A DNA stretch of 48,123 bases from Clostridia bacterium (GTDB taxonomy: Bacteria > Bacillota > Clostridia > Oscillospirales > Acutalibacteraceae), in NCBI GenBank assembly GCA_017430145.1, contig JAFRNP010000014.1, positions 1 through 48,123 on the forward strand, written 5' to 3'. The notes beneath the pieces were generated by a model that had not been told where the DNA came from, ran no database searches, and worked only from the letters and a program-made list of their open reading frames with translations. Of the stretch, positions 44,483 through 48,123 are shown in pieces. Each line of letters begins with the position of its first letter. Position 1 is the first letter of the stretch. Both the position numbers and the translations under genes were made by a program.

Positions 44483-45274
44483 TCAATTGACGCAGTACAG
44501 CTCCGGACGGCGGTCGCGGAAGACGTTGATCGTTTCACGGATCTTCTGCAGGGGCGCGGTATCGCAGTCGGCGTAAACGATGCTTTCATTTTCGTCTGCC
44601 TTTGCGGCCGTCACGCCCAGCGGGTCCGCGACGAAGGAATGCCCGCCGTATACGGTCTCGCCCGCTTTGCCGCAGGAGTTGCAGCAGGCGACGAACATCT
44701 GGTTTTCAATGGCGCGGGCGGTCGTCAGCGCCTGCAGGTGCCCCACGCGCACCGCCGGCCACTGGGCGACCAGAAACAAAAAGTCCATGCCTTCGAGCGC
44801 CAGCGTGCGGGTGAGCTCCGGGAAGCGGATATCGTAACAGATCAGGATCCCGCAGGCATGCCCGTCCAGCGTAAAGCGCGTCAGATGCGAGCCCTTCTGG
44901 AAATAGTCGTGCTCGCCCATGGGGCTGAACAGGTGCGTTTTGTCGTACTGGGCGACCAGCGCGCCCGTGCGGTCGAACACGGCGGCGGTGTTGTAAACTT
45001 TGCCGTCCCGGACGTTCGCGACGCTGCCGGCGACGACGTTGATCTGCAGCTCTTTTGCAAGCGCGCCGATCTCCGCTTTGACGCGGGCAAGGTCCCGGTC
45101 TGCCAGGTCCTTAAGCGTCTCTTTCGGGAAAAAGCCGGTGTTCCAGGTCTCGGGCAGAACGGCGGTATCCGCGCCGTTTGCGGCGGCCTGCCGGATCAGG
45201 TCTTTGGCATGGGCAAAGTTTTCGTCAGGCGCTGCGAACGCCATATCCATTTGCAGTAATGCGATCTTCATCAT
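44483..45274 (-). CDS. Carbon-nitrogen hydrolase (nitrilase superfamily, omega-amidase type)
   Basis: A 263-residue nitrilase-superfamily hydrolase with an intact Glu-Lys-Cys triad: Glu42 (LPETWN), Lys112 (YDKTHLF) and Cys146 (ICYDIRFPE). The pattern, with FSPMGEHDYF and AQWPAVRVGHLQAL, is like Nit2/YafV omega-amidases, which hydrolyse 2-oxosuccinamate or 2-oxoglutaramate left after glutamine or asparagine transamination. That would fit beside an aminotransferase. Its start overlaps the synthetase stop by 4 bases (ATGATG). The specific substrate is inference. Confidence 0.88.
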   Translation of the reverse strand: MMKIALLQMDMAFAAPDENFAHAKDLIRQAAANGADTAVLPETWNTGFFPKETLKDLADRDLARVKAEIGALAKELQINVVAGSVANVRDGKVYNTAAVFDRTGALVAQYDKTHLFSPMGEHDYFQKGSHLTRFTLDGHACGILICYDIRFPELTRTLALEGMDFLFLVAQWPAVRVGHLQALTTARAIENQMFVACCNSCGKAGETVYGGHSFVADPLGVTAAKADENESIVYADCDTAPLQKIRETINVFRDRRPELYCVN

Positions 45275-47541
45275 AACAGGTTCCTCTGTATCTTACCGCT
45301 GATGGTCTTGGGCATGGACTCGCGGAAGACCACGACGCGCGGGTATTTGTAGGGGGCGGTGTGCGCCTTGACGTAGTTCTGGATCTCTTTTTTGAGCTCC
45401 TCGGTGCCCTCGGTGCCCTTCGTGAGCACGATGCTCGCCTTTACGATCTGTCCGCGCACCTCGTCCGGCACGGCGGATACGCCGCATTCCAGCACGTAGG
45501 GCAGCTCCATGATGACGCTTTCGATCTCGAACGGCCCGATGCGGTAGCCGGAGGACTTGATGATGTCGTCCACGCGTCCCACGTACCAGAAGTAGCCGTC
45601 CTCATCCCGCCAGGCGGTGTCGCCGGTGTGGTAGTAGCCGTCGTGCAGCACCTCTTTTGTCTTCTCCTCGTCCCGGTAATAGGCGGAGAACAGCCCGGCA
45701 GGGGCGCCGTCGCGCACGTCCACCACGATCTCGCCGACCTCGCCGTTTGGCACCGGCCTGCCGTCGGGATCCACCACGTCGATCTTGTATTGCGGGGAGG
45801 CCTTGCCCATGGAGCCGAGTTTGATATTGCTGCCGTAAAGGTTCGCAATGGTCAGCGTGGTCTCGGTCTGGCCGAAGCCCTCGTGGATCTCAAGGCCGGT
45901 GGCGGCGGCAAACTGCTTGGCGACCTCGGGGTTCAGCGCCTCGCCCGCCGTGGTCATATGCCTGACGGAGGAGAAATCGTAAAGGGAGAGATCCTCCTTG
46001 ATCATCATGCGCAGCATGGTGGGCGGCGCGCAGAAGGTGGTGATATTGTATTGCTTGAACAGGGGCAGGATATCGGAGGCGTGAAAACGGTCGAAATCGT
46101 AGACGAACACCGCGCCCTCGCACATCCACTGGCCGTACAGCTTGCCCCACAGGGACTTGCCCCAGCCGGTGTCGGAGATCGTGAAGTGGAGCCCGTCCGG
46201 CTGGCAGCAGTGCCAGTATTTGGCGGTGACGAAGTGCCCCAGCGCGTAGGTGTGCTTGTGCGCCACCATCTTCGGGTTGCCGGTGGTGCCGGAGGAGAAG
46301 AACATCAGCGCCGTCTCGTCGCCGGCTGGCGTGTCTTCGGTGCGCTCGAAGTGGCTGGAAAAGATCTTGTACTCTTCGTCAAAATCGTGCCAGCCTTCTG
46401 CCTTGCCGCCCACCATGATCTTTGTTTGGACCGTCGGGCAGGTTTTGGCTGCCGCATCCGCCATTTTATAGGCGTCGTCGTCGGCGGTGCAGACGATTGC
46501 GTTGACCCCGGCGGAAGAGAAGCGGTACTCGAAATCGTGGACCTTGAGCTGGTGGGTCGCCGGGATCGCGACGGCGCCGAGCTTATGCAGCGCGACGATA
46601 GAGAACCAGAACTGGTAGTGGCGCTTGAGCACCAGCATGACCTTGTCGCCCTTTTTGATGCCGAGGGAGCGGAAGTAGTTGGCGGTGCGGGCGCTCTCGC
46701 GGCGCATATCGGTAAAGGTAAAGCGGCGCTCGACCTTGTTTTTGTCCAGGTGGATCATGGCGAGCTTTTCGGGATAGGCGCGGGAGACGGCGTCCACCAC
46801 GTCGAAGCCGAAATTGAAGCGGTCGGTATTTTTAAATGCGACCGATTGCAGGACGCCGTCCTTATCCTCACGGCAGTCCACAAAGGCTTCCTCGGTCAGC
46901 AGGGCCTTCGCGGGGCGCTGCACCGGGTGCGCCACGGGGGCGGAGACGGTGTGGGTATCCTTGCCGGGCAGCACGATCGCGTAAAACACGCAGTCCTTCC
47001 CGTCCACGGCGATCATGCCGTGGGGGGTGGAGGAATCGTAGTAGATGCTGTCGCCCTCGTGCAGCAGCTCCTTGTTTTCGCCGACCTGCACCAGCAGGGT
47101 GCCGGTGAGCACGATATCCAGCTCCTGCCCCTCGTGGCGGGTCAGGTGGATGGGCTCGTTCTGCTGCCGCTCGGAGTATTCGTATTTGACCCAGTAGGGC
47201 TGGGCGATCTTGGATTTGAATTTGGGCGCCAGGTTCTTGATCAGGATGTCCTCCTCCTTGACGTCCTCGCGGCCTTCGCCGGCGCGGGTGACGGTGTAGG
47301 AGGTCAGGCGGGCGGTGTGGCCCTCCAGAAGGTCGGTGATGCCGATGCCGAAGACGTTCGCGCAGCGGAAGATGAACGAAAACGGGATATCCTCGACGCC
47401 CTTTTCAAAGGCGAGATATTCTTCGATCGGGACTTCGGTGCGTTCGGCCATGTCGGTTTCGCTGTAGCCCATGATCTCGCGCATCTCCTTGATACGCGCG
47501 GCGATCTCGGCAAGCTCGGGTCGGTTTGTCTGGGTAGGCAT
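45271..47541 (-). CDS. XRE-cupin-acyl-CoA synthetase fusion (AMP-forming)
   Basis: A 756-residue three-domain protein. Residues 10-75 are an XRE helix-turn-helix (IAARIKEMREIMGYSETDMA), 130-190 a cupin (HEGQELDIVLTGTLLVQVGE, STPHG), and 235-750 a complete AMP-forming acyl-CoA synthetase. The enzyme part has FFSSGTTGNPKMV (P-loop), EGFGQTETT, YHTGDTAWRDEDGYFW, GRVDDIIKSSGYRIGP and the catalytic Lys in PKTISGKIQRN. It resembles medium- or short-chain acid synthetases. The HTH-cupin head looks like a regulator that senses a ligand, so one chain may both activate an acid and read its level. GAAAGGAGCATTTTCC precedes the start. It is the first gene behind a T-box leader. Confidence 0.9.
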   Translation of the reverse strand: MPTQTNRPELAEIAARIKEMREIMGYSETDMAERTEVPIEEYLAFEKGVEDIPFSFIFRCANVFGIGITDLLEGHTARLTSYTVTRAGEGREDVKEEDILIKNLAPKFKSKIAQPYWVKYEYSERQQNEPIHLTRHEGQELDIVLTGTLLVQVGENKELLHEGDSIYYDSSTPHGMIAVDGKDCVFYAIVLPGKDTHTVSAPVAHPVQRPAKALLTEEAFVDCREDKDGVLQSVAFKNTDRFNFGFDVVDAVSRAYPEKLAMIHLDKNKVERRFTFTDMRRESARTANYFRSLGIKKGDKVMLVLKRHYQFWFSIVALHKLGAVAIPATHQLKVHDFEYRFSSAGVNAIVCTADDDAYKMADAAAKTCPTVQTKIMVGGKAEGWHDFDEEYKIFSSHFERTEDTPAGDETALMFFSSGTTGNPKMVAHKHTYALGHFVTAKYWHCCQPDGLHFTISDTGWGKSLWGKLYGQWMCEGAVFVYDFDRFHASDILPLFKQYNITTFCAPPTMLRMMIKEDLSLYDFSSVRHMTTAGEALNPEVAKQFAAATGLEIHEGFGQTETTLTIANLYGSNIKLGSMGKASPQYKIDVVDPDGRPVPNGEVGEIVVDVRDGAPAGLFSAYYRDEEKTKEVLHDGYYHTGDTAWRDEDGYFWYVGRVDDIIKSSGYRIGPFEIESVIMELPYVLECGVSAVPDEVRGQIVKASIVLTKGTEGTEELKKEIQNYVKAHTAPYKYPRVVVFRESMPKTISGKIQRNLL

Positions 47542-47598
47542 GGAAAATGCTCCTTTCGGTATTTTTCATACGTCTTTTCCCGGGACGGCATTTTTATC

Positions 47599-47898
47599 AA
47601 AAAAAATACCGCCTCAAAGAAAAATCCTTTGAGACGAGCCGAATATGTATTCACCCGCGGTACCACTCAAATTGCGCCCGTATGAAGCGCCCCTCAAGCT
47701 CTAACAAGCTTTATGCGTTTACGCAGCAATCACGGAAAGCGTCTACTGGGCAGAACTGCCGTTCGGGCTTTCGGCTCGGAAGGGATGGAACATTGATCTT
47801 TCACTGCCGGGCTCGCACCTGCCCCGGCTCTCTGGGAGCTGCCGATCACGTCGTCTTCGTCACAGCCTTTGTAAAATGAACGGTTCTGTTGAAACCTT
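47599..47898 (-). ncRNA. T-box leader RNA, probable isoleucine specifier
   Basis: The minus strand carries the T-box core AGTGGTACCGCGGGT (complement of 47653-47667), pairing with the tRNA acceptor end. It is followed by a terminator: CGTCTCAAAG (47627-47636) with CTTTGAGGCG (47610-47619) and a T-run (47599-47606). Stem I lies at about 47770-47865, with the conserved GGCTGTGACGAAG base, AGAGAGCCGGGG and a closing CTTCCGAGCC. By analogy with known stem I structures the specifier is the triplet one base before CTTC, which reads ATC (47784-47786), an isoleucine codon. The T-box call is firm; the specifier call is moderate. Uncharged tRNA should switch on the synthetase-amidase operon. Confidence 0.93.
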
Positions 47899-47904
47899 AT
47901 GCGT

Positions 47905-47933
47905 ATCATAGCACCGCAAAACGGCTTTGTCAA
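47905..47933 (-). promoter_or_regulatory. Promoter of the T-box operon
   Basis: On the minus strand TTGACA (47928-47933) and TATGAT (47905-47910) are 17 bases apart. Transcription should start near 47898, just ahead of stem I. Confidence 0.8.
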
Positions 47934-47990
47934 GAGGGAAGTGCGAAAAGATTGATAAAAAATTCGCAAACGCAAAATCGGAACTTAGTG

Positions 47991-48123
47991 TATAATTTTC
48001 ATTGGCAAAAGATCAGTTTTTAGATTCCGAACCGGAGGCCACAGGTAGCCACCCCGAAGGGGCATGCCCTTGCCGGGTTCTGAAAGAAATGCTACAATGG
48101 AAATGCGAAGGCGAGAGCGTATC
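47991..48123 (+). other. Start of an unidentified plus-strand transcript with a strong hairpin
   Basis: TATAAT at 47991-47996 would start a transcript near 48003, divergent from the T-box operon. Its leader can fold by GAACCGG (48037-48043) with CCGGGTTC (48073-48080), holding inner stems such as ACCCC/GGGGC and GGC..GCC. A second promoter-like pair, TTGCCG (48070-48075) and TACAAT (48093-48098) with a 17-base spacer, lies inside. No open frame begins before the window ends. It may be a riboswitch, a small RNA or a gene leader; I do not recognise the family. Confidence 0.45.

Noticed and set aside
45361-47685. A 774-codon plus-strand frame opposite the acyl-CoA synthetase.
   Set aside because: The minus-strand product has complete catalytic motifs, while this frame has repetitive Val/Gly/Asp composition and no domain.
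48081-48123. Resemblance of GCTACAATGG followed by GCGAGAGC to a conserved stretch of 16S rRNA.
   Set aside because: The flanking sequence does not match rRNA and the spacing is wrong; the similarity is limited to short words.

Overview
The window looks like chromosomal DNA of an anaerobic, gut-type Firmicute (Clostridia, probably Oscillospirales/Ruminococcaceae). The supports are a dockerin protein, an anaerobic sulfatase-maturing radical SAM enzyme beside a Cys-type sulfatase, a ferredoxin-dependent 2-oxoacid oxidoreductase, a T-box leader, PadR and MerR operons, strong AGGAGG-type ribosome sites and a GC-rich background. No tRNA, rRNA or CRISPR array was seen. The taxonomy is inference from gene content.

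Layout. 1-3.6 kb: a metallophosphoesterase cut by the window edge, an RsbW-like ATP-binding protein and a multi-spanning YdcF/DUF218 protein. 3.8-9.8 kb: an AT-richer defence island on the minus strand, mod - AAA/TOPRIM protein - res, i.e. a type III restriction-modification operon with a single-chain PARIS/OLD-like ATPase-nuclease inserted between its two subunits. 9.9-16 kb: a sulfatase/GNAT/YjbR unit divergent from anSME, a truncated carbohydrate-enzyme gene and an alpha/beta hydrolase, then sfsA and bcp. 16-17.1 kb: decaying DNA with a MATE transporter tail, an OYE-family gene with a large in-frame internal deletion, and a MITE-like element. 17.2-24.2 kb: a PadR-DUF1700-DUF4097 operon ending in a dead CPBP protease copy, a secreted metacaspase-dockerin protein, and a MerR-CPBP operon whose protease shares 100 of 102 bases with the dead copy.

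24.3-34.2 kb: membrane protein plus lipoprotein, pyrG with a terminator-like hairpin in its leader, a GH3 glycosidase, a HisC-like aminotransferase, a GH36-like glycosidase and endonuclease IV. 34.3-38.9 kb: a tight three-gene cassette of metallophosphoesterase, leucine-rich-repeat membrane protein and MFS-like carrier. 39-40 kb: a small conserved protein followed by a gene-free, repeat-bounded, hairpin-rich stretch.

40-47.9 kb (minus strand): a T-box RNA, with a specifier that I read as ATC (isoleucine), leads into an XRE-cupin-acyl-CoA synthetase fusion and a nitrilase-type amidase, followed by ilvE, a P-loop protein, a ferredoxin and the three subunits of a VOR/KOR-type oxidoreductase. A T-box is induced when the cognate tRNA is uncharged. 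The set therefore makes most sense as amino-acid supply by activation and reductive carboxylation of branched short-chain acids, with IlvE as the last step; this is a hypothesis. The last ~120 bases hold a separate plus-strand, hairpin-forming transcript start that runs off the window.

The two most interesting items are the ATPase-nuclease guard inside the type III operon and the T-box-controlled branched-chain acid locus.
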